Of a DNA stretch of 35,669 bases, positions 1 to 8,790 are shown in pieces. Origin of the DNA: Candidatus Kryptoniota bacterium (lineage in GTDB: Bacteria; Bacteroidota; Ignavibacteria; Kryptoniales; Kryptoniaceae). The position numbers were made by a program, and so were the translations under genes. Within the stretch, counting starts at the first letter, position 1. Every line of letters starts with the position of its first letter. Location of the stretch: positions 1 through 35,669 of the forward strand of contig CALJEK010000024.1 in the NCBI GenBank assembly GCA_938074445.1, in the 5' to 3' direction. A model generated the notes under the pieces. The model searched no databases. It was not told the DNA's origin and saw nothing but the letters and a program-made list of their open reading frames with translations.

Positions 1-46
1 GCATCCCCGTTGTGTTTTTCAATTTATTTTGAGGAGGTGATTCAAA

Positions 47-1411
47 TTGCCTGATTATCGCTTTGAGGGAGTGACGCTAACGGGGCGACCTGTTCAGGGG
101 ATTGTCTCCGCTGATAGCCTTGCCGAGGCAAAGAAAAAGATTAAAGCTTTAGCTGAACAGAGGAAGATTAAGATAACGAAAATTCAAAAGCGCAGGACCT
201 TTATTTATAAGGTTCAGCGTGATTCCGAGAAACCGATAACTGGTGAGCAAAAGGCGTTTACGAAAGAAGAGGTAAAGCAGGCGCTTGAAAAGCTCGGTTA
301 TAAAGTTGTAAACATACAACCTAAGGTTTTAGATTTTAAATTTAAACCGCCGGATTCTGAAATTGTTACTTTCGTTCGTGTGAGCGCGGATTTATTGCGC
401 GAAAAACTTCCCTATAATGAGGTTTTACAATTGTTGATAAACGATGTTCAACATCCGACTTTGAGAGAAGCATTACGAGAGATAAACAATGATTTGCGTC
501 AGGGTAAAGATAGCGAAGAGGCGTTTTTAAAGCAGGAGAAGGCTCTTGGTAAATTTACAGCTAGGATGCTTGGGCTTGCATCTAAGAGCGGGAATATGGC
601 TGATATCTATGAGAGCACAGCTAAATTTCTTGAAAGGAACGCCGAATTTAAGAAAAATCTTAAAAGCGCTTTGATAATGCCCGTTTTTACATTAATCGTT
701 TTATTTATCGCTGTTGTATTTTATGTTGCTTATATTTTCCCTGAGACTGCTGAGCTTTTTCTAAAGCTTGGGGCTGAGTTACCACCGATGACAGCAGCGA
801 CTTTGAAGTTAAGTAATTTCTTGATTGACAATATGAGTTTTATATTTCTTGGTTCGGCTTTAATTTTGCTTGCTTTTATTTACTTTATTAGAACTCCAAA
901 GGGTCAATTTTTACGCGACAAATATATTATAAAACTTCCTGTGCTTGGACCTTTGATTCACAAGACAACCATTGAAATTTTCTGCAGAGTTTTTTATGCT
1001 TTGTATACAGGTTCGGGGGAAAATATCGATGCGATTCGCTTGGCAGCTGAAGCGTGTGGAAATAAGTATATGGAACATCAGATAAAAACAATAGCAATTC
1101 CGATGATGTTAAGTCAAGGTAAGGGGCTTACAGAAGCGTTTGAAGCAACGGGGGTTTTCACAAAAACAGCGCTTGCAAGATTCCACTCTGGAGCTGAAAC
1201 CGGAACAGTTAAGCAAACAGCACTTCAAATTGCAAATTATTACGAGAAAGAGACAGTTTATAAACTTAAAAACGCCGTTGATTTTATTCAACTTATGATC
1301 GCAATGGTCATAATGATTGTGATGACGCTTCTTACGCTTGTATCATCTGAGACGGCGATGGTCAAGCCAAAAACGCCATTCGCTGTTTTACTTCCATTTC
1401 AAATTTTTTAA
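47..1411 (+). CDS. pilC: PilC/GspF-family inner-membrane platform protein
   Basis: Polytopic platform protein of a type IV pilus or type II secretion machine, which couples the cytoplasmic ATPases to pilin assembly in the inner membrane. The start is TTG, chosen because a strong GAGGAGGTGA ribosome binding site lies at 31-40 and the N-terminus begins directly with the family's beta-strand. The two T2SSF domains are visible: one around residues 105-235 ending in a membrane segment (about 205-230), and one around 305-430 preceded by a membrane segment near 262-285 and followed by one near 420-440. The first ~95 residues contain two similar cytoplasmic modules (residues 3-48 and 50-95) where relatives usually have one. 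Length 454 aa against roughly 400 for typical PilC. It is the first gene in the window and is followed by the ATPase after 21 nt. Family assignment is firm; PilC versus GspF naming rests on the PilM-Q genes downstream. Confidence 0.9.
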   Translation: MPDYRFEGVTLTGRPVQGIVSADSLAEAKKKIKALAEQRKIKITKIQKRRTFIYKVQRDSEKPITGEQKAFTKEEVKQALEKLGYKVVNIQPKVLDFKFKPPDSEIVTFVRVSADLLREKLPYNEVLQLLINDVQHPTLREALREINNDLRQGKDSEEAFLKQEKALGKFTARMLGLASKSGNMADIYESTAKFLERNAEFKKNLKSALIMPVFTLIVLFIAVVFYVAYIFPETAELFLKLGAELPPMTAATLKLSNFLIDNMSFIFLGSALILLAFIYFIRTPKGQFLRDKYIIKLPVLGPLIHKTTIEIFCRVFYALYTGSGENIDAIRLAAEACGNKYMEHQIKTIAIPMMLSQGKGLTEAFEATGVFTKTALARFHSGAETGTVKQTALQIANYYEKETVYKLKNAVDFIQLMIAMVIMIVMTLLTLVSSETAMVKPKTPFAVLLPFQIF

Positions 1412-1432
1412 AAATTTTCGAGGTGATGCGAA

Positions 1433-3220
1433 ATGACAGTTGGAGTGGATATTACGGATAAATTAGGATATACGCTTTTAAAAAAGGGCGTGGTAGATTA
1501 TGAAACGCTTGACAGAGCTCTAAAGATTAAGGAACAGGAGGATTCCAAAACAAGGCGAAGTTTAGCGCAAATACTTGTATCTGATTTCGGAGTTGATCAT
1601 GATAGCGTATTTAAAGAAGTTGCAAATCTCTATGGCTTCAGGGAAATTTATCTCGCAGATGAGAACATTGATAAAAATAGAATTGATTTTATAAAGAAAC
1701 TTGTTGAACCTCTTCCCCAAGCGCTCAAGGAACAGATGAGAACGGAAAAAATCCTGCCCCTAAAATATGATGAACAAAGACCCGACAAACTCATTTTAAT
1801 TTCAGCTGACCCCACAAGTAGAGCTATCCCCTTGATCGCAAGAGCACTTGGGGCGAAGAGATATGAGGTATGTTATGTAAGGTTGAAGGATATCCAAAAC
1901 CTTTTTGACAAAGTCTTTCCACCTGAGAATGAATTTTTGAAGGTCCTTGAGGAATCAAAAATTGAAATAACCGAAGAAGAACTCGAAGAAGAAACACTTG
2001 ATGAAGCTGCGCTTGAGGCGGAGATAAACAAGAGTATGTTAGTTAATCTTGTTGAGGGAATGTTGGTTGAGGCGGTGAGAAAGGGAGCAAGCGATATTCA
2101 TATAATTCCTAAAGATTCAAGAACAACTGAAATTCACTTTAGAATAGATGGAAAGCTCAGACTTTGGCACGTTCAAGATGGTATAAGACCCGAAGCGATC
2201 GCAGCGGTTGTGAAAGATAGGTCGAAAAATGTTGACAGATTTGAGCGAGAGATGGCACAAGATGGATTTATCCAGAGAAAAGTCGATGGGCATATGATAA
2301 GATACAGGGTTTCAATTCTTCCGATAGTTGGGAAAGAGTTTCAATATAAATTTGAGAGCATTGTTATTCGAGTTCTTGATGATAGAAAAGTTATAACTGA
2401 TCTTGATAAACTTGGTTTTCAAGGTAAGGCGAAGGAATTTTTCATCAAAGCGATTTCAAAACCACAAGGGATGGTTATCGTCACAGGTCCCACGGGAAGC
2501 GGTAAATCAACAACATTGATGGCTGCTTTGCATTATATCATAAAGCCAGAGATAAATGTTTTAACGGTTGAGGACCCAGTTGAGTATATAATTCCTGGAG
2601 CGAGGCAGTTGAAGATTGGTCCAAAGATGAACTTTGAACAAGCTTTGAGAGCAATCCTACGTCACGATCCGGATGTTGTTATGGTTGGTGAGATAAGGGA
2701 TAAGGAAACAGCAGAGATAGCAATTAAACTTGCAAATACCGGGCACTTAACATTTTCAACTCTGCATACAAATGATGCCCCGAGCGCTATATCAAGACTA
2801 TATAAAATGGGGATTGAGACATTTCTTATTGCATATGCAATAAACATTATAATCGCACAGAGATTGATACGAAAATTGTGCGATAACTGCAAACGTCCAA
2901 TAGAGGACCTTGACCCAGCAGTTCCACTAAGTTTAGGGTTTACAGAGGAAGAAATTAAAAATACAGTTTTCTACGAGGCTGTTGGATGTGATAAGTGCCA
3001 TGGTGGATATAAGGGAAGGATTGCCATACACGAGGCACTTTACTTCACAAGAGAAATCCGCAGATTGATTTTTAAGACAGGAAAGGATATTGATGAAGAA
3101 GCAATAAGGGAACAAGCTATAAAGGATGGCATGCTGACTTTAAGAGCAGCTGGAAGAGAAAGGATAAAACAGGGACTTACAACATTGGAAGAAGTTGCGC
3201 ATGCCACAACCGAAGATTAA
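1433..3220 (+). CDS. pilB: PilB/GspE-type pilus assembly ATPase
   Basis: Hexameric cytoplasmic ATPase expected to power pilus or pseudopilus extension. Residues 1-200 form an N-terminal GspE/MshE-like region with an acidic linker near 180-195. The ATPase core has Walker A GPTGSGKST at residues 352-360 (Lys358), an intact Asp box EDPVEY shortly after, Walker B with GEIRD (Glu420), and the His box STLHTNDA. A zinc-binding tetracysteine is present as Cys483/Cys486 and Cys519/Cys522, which is typical of GspE/PilB and absent from PilT. ATG start with GAGGTGATG at 1420-1428. Length 595 aa is normal for the family (about 560-600). It sits between the platform protein and three pilin-like genes. All catalytic elements look intact, in contrast to the second ATPase at 5900. 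Confidence 0.95.
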   Translation: MTVGVDITDKLGYTLLKKGVVDYETLDRALKIKEQEDSKTRRSLAQILVSDFGVDHDSVFKEVANLYGFREIYLADENIDKNRIDFIKKLVEPLPQALKEQMRTEKILPLKYDEQRPDKLILISADPTSRAIPLIARALGAKRYEVCYVRLKDIQNLFDKVFPPENEFLKVLEESKIEITEEELEEETLDEAALEAEINKSMLVNLVEGMLVEAVRKGASDIHIIPKDSRTTEIHFRIDGKLRLWHVQDGIRPEAIAAVVKDRSKNVDRFEREMAQDGFIQRKVDGHMIRYRVSILPIVGKEFQYKFESIVIRVLDDRKVITDLDKLGFQGKAKEFFIKAISKPQGMVIVTGPTGSGKSTTLMAALHYIIKPEINVLTVEDPVEYIIPGARQLKIGPKMNFEQALRAILRHDPDVVMVGEIRDKETAEIAIKLANTGHLTFSTLHTNDAPSAISRLYKMGIETFLIAYAINIIIAQRLIRKLCDNCKRPIEDLDPAVPLSLGFTEEEIKNTVFYEAVGCDKCHGGYKGRIAIHEALYFTREIRRLIFKTGKDIDEEAIREQAIKDGMLTLRAAGRERIKQGLTTLEEVAHATTED

Positions 3221-3238
3221 TAAAGCGGGAAAAGTTTT

Positions 3239-3790
3239 ATGACAACCGGACAAACACTAATAACTATTTTAGCGCTGGCGCTTCTGTCGCTTGCTGTCTT
3301 AAATATAAATCGCGGTCTCTCGAGTCATGATATTTCACTTGCTCAAAATCGATACAGACTCGAAGCATTATCAATCGCAACATCATATATTGAGCAAGCA
3401 ACGCAGTATTATTTTGACGAAGCTGTCGCCGATACAAATAATACTGCTAAGACTGATCCAAATACCTTTTCCTCAACCCTTGGGCTTGATCCAGATGATT
3501 CAACAATGTTTGGGACTATTGAAATTGATGATTTTGATGATTATAACAGTATAACCAAAATTGACACTGGGAAAAGCGGTGTGATATATAGGGTAAGTTT
3601 TAAAGTTGAATATGTTAATCTCTCGGGGGATAAAGTTGTTCCAGTTTCAAATAAGACATTTCATAAAAGGATGACGGTGTTTGTGACAGATACGTATGAC
3701 CCACCGCTAATTTATAGAGAAACAGCACTCGGCAAAGTTAGAGATACAATTAAAATTAGTTTTGTTTATAGTTACTGGTTTTATAACTAA
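3239..3790 (+). CDS. Pilin-like membrane-anchored protein, degenerate prepilin motif
   Basis: 183-aa protein with one N-terminal hydrophobic segment (about residues 6-24) followed by an acidic, beta-rich extracellular region. The N-terminus MTTGQTLITILALAL resembles the class III prepilin signature G-F-T-L-I-E, but Phe1 is replaced by Gln and the conserved Glu5 by Thr. By position (between the assembly ATPase and the PilW/PilX-like genes) it is most likely a minor pilin or pseudopilin of the PilV/GspI type, acting in the initiating tip complex. I do not recognise a specific family for the body of the protein. The start at 3239 follows the ATPase stop by 18 nt with only a weak GGGAAAAG ribosome-binding sequence. 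What is inferred: the role. What is seen: the anchor, the near-prepilin motif, the operon position. Confidence 0.7.
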   Translation: MTTGQTLITILALALLSLAVLNINRGLSSHDISLAQNRYRLEALSIATSYIEQATQYYFDEAVADTNNTAKTDPNTFSSTLGLDPDDSTMFGTIEIDDFDDYNSITKIDTGKSGVIYRVSFKVEYVNLSGDKVVPVSNKTFHKRMTVFVTDTYDPPLIYRETALGKVRDTIKISFVYSYWFYN

Positions 3791-3805
3791 ATTTTAATCA
3801 GCCTT

Positions 3806-4498
3806 ATGGGCTCGATTCTTGATTACATAATGGCAACGATTATAGGTGGAGCCATTTTACTTATTACGATAACTGTCACTGATACAGGTACTCGTGAATT
3901 TCTTAATTATAATTCAGACGCCATCACACAGATAAATCTTGCAAATATGTCTGGAACGATCGAGTATGATTTGAGAAAAATGGGATATGGGATTCCGGAA
4001 GGTTCTCAAGTCATTTTTAAGGCTGAGCCGAACCATATTAAGTTTATAGCACATTTAAATCGTGAATTTGATTATTTTGGTCATACGATACCGCATAGAG
4101 ATAATATACCTGATACTATTGAATACATTGTATCGCTTGCAGAGACCATCGATTATGGAGATACTGTTTTGAGAACTTATAAAATTACAAGGATACTAAA
4201 AATTACGGGAGAAGGTAATCGAGCAACAGATATAGGTAGAATAGGGAATCATAGAGTTTTTAGATATCTTGACCAAATAGGGAATCCGGTTGATCCCGGT
4301 ACAGAATTAATTGCCACAAAGATGGTTGAAGTAACTCTCACGATGTTTAATCCGAGGGTTGTTTTATCCCCTGAACTTGTTAGGAAAGAGGTTTCAAGCA
4401 TTCAAGATAGGGAGTTTAGAAAAATGGAATTGAGGCGTTTATTGAGAACCTCTTTCTGGAGGCAAACGCGATTGGTGTCAAAAAATTTAAGAAGATAG
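3806..4498 (+). CDS. PilW/GspJ-like pilin-like protein, degenerate prepilin motif
   Basis: 230-aa membrane-anchored protein. The N-terminus MGSILDYIMATIIGGAILL can be aligned with the PilW/GspJ signature G-FTLIELLVAIAIGG if one residue is deleted after the cleavage glycine; the usual Glu5 is then an Asp at position +4. The single hydrophobic helix spans about residues 4-24. Residues 40-60 carry the helix expected after a pilin anchor (NLANMSGTIEYDLRKMGYGI), a pattern common in PilW-like minor pilins where the protein passes from the helix to a beta domain. The C-terminal ~35 residues are very basic (many Arg). It lies 15 nt after the preceding pilin-like gene and 12 nt before the PilX-like gene. 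The most likely role is a minor pilin of the priming complex; this is inferred from motif and position. Confidence 0.7.
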   Translation: MGSILDYIMATIIGGAILLITITVTDTGTREFLNYNSDAITQINLANMSGTIEYDLRKMGYGIPEGSQVIFKAEPNHIKFIAHLNREFDYFGHTIPHRDNIPDTIEYIVSLAETIDYGDTVLRTYKITRILKITGEGNRATDIGRIGNHRVFRYLDQIGNPVDPGTELIATKMVEVTLTMFNPRVVLSPELVRKEVSSIQDREFRKMELRRLLRTSFWRQTRLVSKNLRR

Positions 4499-4510
4499 GG
4501 GGAGGTTAAG

Positions 4511-5866
4511 ATGTTTGGCAAAACATCTTTATTGATATTAATAGGTTTTATTTCAGTATTTTCGATTTATCAGCTTCGCTTGACTCGGGCTGTGATTTCA
4601 GCGACAGATAGTTTCAATTATTACTATTCAAAGACGCTTGTTCATGAAACAGCGGTAAGCGCAATGAATATTGGAGTAAATAAGGTTTGGAAGGATACTT
4701 TAACGAATGCAACTTTTAATATTGTTATGAATAATTGCACTGCGGTTGTTCGCGTGCACCCAGTTGTTCCGGATTCGCTTGTAAGGTTAAGTGTTAAAGC
4801 GTGGGGTTATGCTTTTGTTGACACTTATTATGCCAAATATAAAAAACCTTACAAAATAGAGGACTCTGCTTTTGCTTACTTTATTTATTCAAACAGACCT
4901 GTTACACCTGCTTCAAAATATTTTTGGTTTACTGGAACTGAATTTTACAATGGTGCACCAGTTTACTGGATAAGTGGTGATACTGTTTGGGGTCCTGTTC
5001 ATACGAATGGGACTTTGCATACATATGGTTCCCCCGTGTTTTATGACAAAGTTACCGCTTACGCCGGAATTCGGCCGCAACCAACCTCAAATCAAAACAA
5101 AGCGAAATTTTACGGTGGATGGGAAGTTGGGATACGCGCTGAAATACCCGTTGATATGACAAGAACTAAAACAGCAGCGATAAATGGTGGCGGTGTTTTT
5201 AATCAGCCGATTTATCTTAGATTTTTATCTAATGGTAAAGTTATAAAGAGAAATATAGTTGGGTGGACAGCTGAGTGGATAGGTACTGGAAGTTATCGTA
5301 GGCAGAGATTAGTTCCACAGTTGTCACCTCCAGATACAGTAGCCAATGTTTCGCAGTTAAGTTCAACTGGTGTCATTTGGGTTAAAGGTGAGGTTGTCGT
5401 TGAAGGGACATTAAACGGTCAACTTACCATCCTTGCTGATGGAAACATAAGAATTTGGGATGATTTAAAATACGCTGATGATCCAAATGTAAATCCAAAC
5501 TCTAATGATTTTCTTGGGCTTGTTTCTTATAGAAATGTTATCGTAGCTGATAGCGACCCAAATCAAAATGATGTAGTTATTCAAGCAGCTATTATGGCTT
5601 ACGATGGGGGAGCAAATGATAAAAGTTTTATCGCTGAAAACTGGGATAAAAGACCACCATCGGGCGCAATTTATTTAACGGGAAGTATAGTTCAAGAGGA
5701 AAGAGGTCCTGTGGGACACTTTGCGGGGGGTAGTGGTATAATTCAAAATGGGTTTAATAAAAGATATAAGTATGATCCTCGCTTTAGGGAAAAAGCACCT
5801 CCGTATTATCCTCTTGTAAGTTATCCGGATATAAAGCAGTTGAGATTGGTCTCGTGGTGGGAATAA
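4511..5866 (+). CDS. PilX-like membrane protein with DUF4900-type beta-helical region
   Basis: 451-aa protein with an N-terminal anchor (about residues 6-25, starting MFGKTSLLILIGF) and a large predicted beta-rich extracellular part. The segment VWGPVHTNGTLHTYGSPVF (about residues 160-178) and the later beta-helix-like stretch VKGEVVVEGTLNGQLTILADG with RGPVG near residue 400 are characteristic of large PilX-like proteins annotated with DUF4900. The glycine at position 3 could be a prepilin cleavage site, but there is no Glu at +5. Ribosome binding site GGGGGAGG at about 4499-4506, ATG start. It completes a three-gene pilin-like set placed as pilV-pilW-pilX are in classical minor pilin operons. 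The likely role is a large minor pilin or cell-surface component of the pilus tip; function is inferred. Confidence 0.7.
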   Translation: MFGKTSLLILIGFISVFSIYQLRLTRAVISATDSFNYYYSKTLVHETAVSAMNIGVNKVWKDTLTNATFNIVMNNCTAVVRVHPVVPDSLVRLSVKAWGYAFVDTYYAKYKKPYKIEDSAFAYFIYSNRPVTPASKYFWFTGTEFYNGAPVYWISGDTVWGPVHTNGTLHTYGSPVFYDKVTAYAGIRPQPTSNQNKAKFYGGWEVGIRAEIPVDMTRTKTAAINGGGVFNQPIYLRFLSNGKVIKRNIVGWTAEWIGTGSYRRQRLVPQLSPPDTVANVSQLSSTGVIWVKGEVVVEGTLNGQLTILADGNIRIWDDLKYADDPNVNPNSNDFLGLVSYRNVIVADSDPNQNDVVIQAAIMAYDGGANDKSFIAENWDKRPPSGAIYLTGSIVQEERGPVGHFAGGSGIIQNGFNKRYKYDPRFREKAPPYYPLVSYPDIKQLRLVSWWE

Positions 5867-5899
5867 ACAAATGATAAAAAACAAAATTTAATTTATTTT

Positions 5900-7144
5900 A
5901 TGCCTGTAAACCCGCAGTTGCTCCGCGAGGCAAAAGAGTTGCTGAGTTCACTTGCGAAAAAAATTCCTATTACGCTTTTTAGCGTTGAAAAGCAAATGTA
6001 TATTGGAAATGAACTGATAAAGAAAATGCCCGAGGAGCAAAAACTTGTGTTGAGGAATTTAATCAATATGTTTCTGGTTAGGATGAGGGAAGTTGAAGCG
6101 TCGGATATAGATTTTGGGGGATGGGGCTCGAAAAAGATGATTTGGCTTAGAATTCACGGGGTAAAGAAACCAGTTCCAGAACTTGGAGTTTATGAATTAG
6201 ACGAGTTTAACATTTTAATTCAAAGTTTGCTTATGGAGAGGCAGAGGGAATATCTTTATGAAAATAGGAACCTTGATTTCTCTTATACACTTAAAGACGA
6301 AGATGGGGTTATATACCGCTATCGCGCGGATGCTTATTTTGATTTAGATGACCTTGCTCTGAATATGAGAGCAATTAACACTCAGATAAGACCGTACGAG
6401 AGTTACGGCTTTCATCCAAATGTGACAAGAATATTAAGCTTACAGTACACGAAGGAAGGTTTAATTCTCGTCACGGGGATAACTGGATCTGGTAAAAGCA
6501 CAACGCTTGATGCAATAGTTGATCTTAACAATAGAACAGTTGATGCCCATATAATTATAATTGCATCGCCCGTCGAGTATGTTCATGAGTCAAAGCGTTG
6601 TATAATTAGACATAGGGAAGTTGGCAGGGATACTATGTCTTTTAAGCAAGGAACTATAGAAGCATTGCGTCAGGACCCAGACATAATTATAATTGGTGAG
6701 ATGAGAGACCCGGATACGATAATGGCTGCACTTGAGGTTGCTGACAGCGGGCATAAGGTCTTATCAACGCTTCACACGTCTTCAGCTGTTGAAAGCATTG
6801 ATAGGATAATAGGTGAGGTTCCACCGATTGAGCAGGAAAGGGTGAGAAATAGGTTGGCGGATATTTTGAGATGCGTAATTTCACAAAAGCTTGTTCCAAG
6901 TTTAGATGGTAAAAGAGTTCTCGCTAAGGAGGTTATGGTTATGACCCCATCGATAAGGGCAGCGATAAAGAATAACAACACTGGTGAGATTTACCAGATG
7001 ATATCAGAAGGTGCTGAATATGGTATGATTACGATGGAGCAGGATTTGAGGCGACTTTATCTTGAGAGGAAAATTTCTCTTGAAACGGCAATAAATTACG
7101 CAAATAATAAACGAAGGATGCAGCAGCTTTTGCAAGCAGCTTAA
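5900..7144 (+). CDS. pilT: PilT-like retraction ATPase with altered Asp box
   Basis: 414-aa ATPase of the PilT/PilU class, which normally drives pilus retraction. Walker A is GITGSGKST (residues 193-201, Lys199), Walker B contains GEMRD (Glu267), and the His box TLHTSSA is present (His292). The C-terminal segment with GMITMEQDL and ISLETAINYA matches PilT, and there is no tetracysteine, so it is not a second PilB. The strongly conserved E-D-P-I-E Asp box of the family reads A-S-P-V-E here (residues 222-226), losing both of its first two acidic residues. The N-terminal region is about 60 residues longer than in classical PilT. The ATG at 5900 has no clear Shine-Dalgarno; the 33-nt gap before it is nearly pure A/T. 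It lies between the pilin-like genes and the alignment complex. Confidence 0.88.
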   Translation: MPVNPQLLREAKELLSSLAKKIPITLFSVEKQMYIGNELIKKMPEEQKLVLRNLINMFLVRMREVEASDIDFGGWGSKKMIWLRIHGVKKPVPELGVYELDEFNILIQSLLMERQREYLYENRNLDFSYTLKDEDGVIYRYRADAYFDLDDLALNMRAINTQIRPYESYGFHPNVTRILSLQYTKEGLILVTGITGSGKSTTLDAIVDLNNRTVDAHIIIIASPVEYVHESKRCIIRHREVGRDTMSFKQGTIEALRQDPDIIIIGEMRDPDTIMAALEVADSGHKVLSTLHTSSAVESIDRIIGEVPPIEQERVRNRLADILRCVISQKLVPSLDGKRVLAKEVMVMTPSIRAAIKNNNTGEIYQMISEGAEYGMITMEQDLRRLYLERKISLETAINYANNKRRMQQLLQAA

Positions 7145-7163
7145 AAATTAACTTTAAATTAAA

Positions 7164-8774
7164 ATGGCAAAAAACAGAAAGTTTTCAGGAAAGCTTGCTG
7201 TTGGGATTTTTGTCGATGGTTTATCCTTGCAAGTTGCCTGCCTTGCGAAATCGGGGAAAAAGATAAGATTTGTTGATGCGCAAATAGTTAAACTTGCCAC
7301 AAAATTAGAAGCTACAACAGCCGGAGCGCAGATAGTCGAACCAATTGAGCCAAGGTCTATCTCTGAATTAACTCCGATAGATATAACGTCGGAAGCATCA
7401 ACCCCGGATTTGCTTTTAACTGAGACAGGAAGAGGTGCTCAGGATAACGCGTCAATTCTAATTGGGGTTATGGGGAAATATCCAAAACGAAAATATAAAC
7501 TTGCTATTTCAGTTCCTGAGCCGTATATCTACTATGCAACTTTTGAATCAAATTGGGGATTGAAGAAAGATAAACTTAAAGCGAAGATAATTGAGGAAAT
7601 ATCAAAAGGAAGATCTGGTGAGCCTTTTAAACCCGATGCGATAAATTATATAGAATTTCCAGATGGCTCTGTACTTGCAATTGTTCGAGACTTGAGGATT
7701 GTTTTGCTTGATATACTAGATAGTGTTAAGAAATCAATCGGCGGGAGAATTCCAAAAATCTCATTTATTGAAACCCCAGAGATATCCCTTGTAAATCTTG
7801 TGAAGTTAAATTACAAGTTTCCACCAAATTCAATCACTGTTATAGTTTATGTTGGTCATGAGTTCAGCAGATTAATTTTTATGAAGGGGAATGACCTTTA
7901 TCATATATCTCCTCTTATTGGTGAAGGGGTTGATTCATATAACATCGCAAACACGATTTACAGTAGGTTGATACTTGAGCAGGATAATCTTGGTTTACCG
8001 TTGATAAACAATATAATTCTTGCCGGGGAAGCACAGACCTCCGGTGTTAAGGAGGTTCTTGAGCAAATGTTCCCTGAGGATGTTAAGATTGAATATATGA
8101 AATTGCCGAATTTATCTCCGAACGGTGCAGACCCCTTGCTTTTGGAAAATTTGCCCAGAGTTGCGGTTGCGATTGGTTCGGCTTGGAGAACGCTTAATAT
8201 TGAGAATAAGGAACTTTACGCAATTGATTTAACTCCGTTTGAGATTAGAGAGGGGCAAAAGGTTTTTAAGCTTGGTCTTCTTGGATGGCTATTTTTACTT
8301 TTAATTCCAGTTTTAACTTTTCAAGTAACGACGAAAATAGCGCAACTTAATCGAACGCTTTTGGAAACCCAAACTGAACTTCAAAGGAAGAAATCAGAAC
8401 TTGCAGAACTCCAAACATTGCAACAGCAAGTAGATTTTGCGAGGCAAAGGTTAGCTTATTATAAATCAACCTTTGGTGTTCTTGACTCAATGCGCGTGAA
8501 TACTGATATATGGAGTAAGTTTTTACATAAGGTTGCAACAGAAGCTCAAAGGGTCGGGAGAATTTGGATTACTGATATAGGGGCGTCTGATCCGAAAACC
8601 ATCACGATTAGGGGTTATTCGCTTTATAGAAATAGAATTCCAAGGTTTTCAAATGCTCTTGAAAATGCAACTTTGATGCAAGTTCAAGTGCAGGAAATAA
8701 GAGGGAGGACGGTTTATCAATTCGAAATACGGGCATCGATAGGACCTGAGCAAAGAAAAGAAATCAAAAAATAA
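7164..8774 (+). CDS. PilM-PilN fusion protein (pilus alignment complex)
   Basis: 536-aa protein joining two usually separate pilus proteins. Residues 1-365 look like the actin-fold cytoplasmic protein PilM, including an N-terminal VGIFVDGLSLQ strand pair and a later ILAGEA segment in the nucleotide-site position. A membrane helix follows at about 370-390 (LGLLGWLFLLLIPVLTF), then a coiled coil at about 393-440 and a small alpha/beta domain to the end, which is the topology of PilN. In the standard system the PilN N-terminal tail binds PilM; here the tie is covalent. The start is ATG, 19 nt after the ATPase. A region rich in Thr/Glu/Pro near residues 48-85 is an insertion relative to a minimal PilM. 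Identification of both halves is by fold pattern and gene order (next are PilO, PilP and PilQ). Confidence 0.82.
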   Translation: MAKNRKFSGKLAVGIFVDGLSLQVACLAKSGKKIRFVDAQIVKLATKLEATTAGAQIVEPIEPRSISELTPIDITSEASTPDLLLTETGRGAQDNASILIGVMGKYPKRKYKLAISVPEPYIYYATFESNWGLKKDKLKAKIIEEISKGRSGEPFKPDAINYIEFPDGSVLAIVRDLRIVLLDILDSVKKSIGGRIPKISFIETPEISLVNLVKLNYKFPPNSITVIVYVGHEFSRLIFMKGNDLYHISPLIGEGVDSYNIANTIYSRLILEQDNLGLPLINNIILAGEAQTSGVKEVLEQMFPEDVKIEYMKLPNLSPNGADPLLLENLPRVAVAIGSAWRTLNIENKELYAIDLTPFEIREGQKVFKLGLLGWLFLLLIPVLTFQVTTKIAQLNRTLLETQTELQRKKSELAELQTLQQQVDFARQRLAYYKSTFGVLDSMRVNTDIWSKFLHKVATEAQRVGRIWITDIGASDPKTITIRGYSLYRNRIPRFSNALENATLMQVQVQEIRGRTVYQFEIRASIGPEQRKEIKK

Positions 8775-8790
8775 AAGTTTGAGGTAAAAG

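Noticed and set aside
1..46. Possible tail of an upstream gene (short open stretch ending TGA at 30-32)
   Set aside because: Ten codons are not enough to tell coding from chance; another frame stays open as far, so no feature was called.
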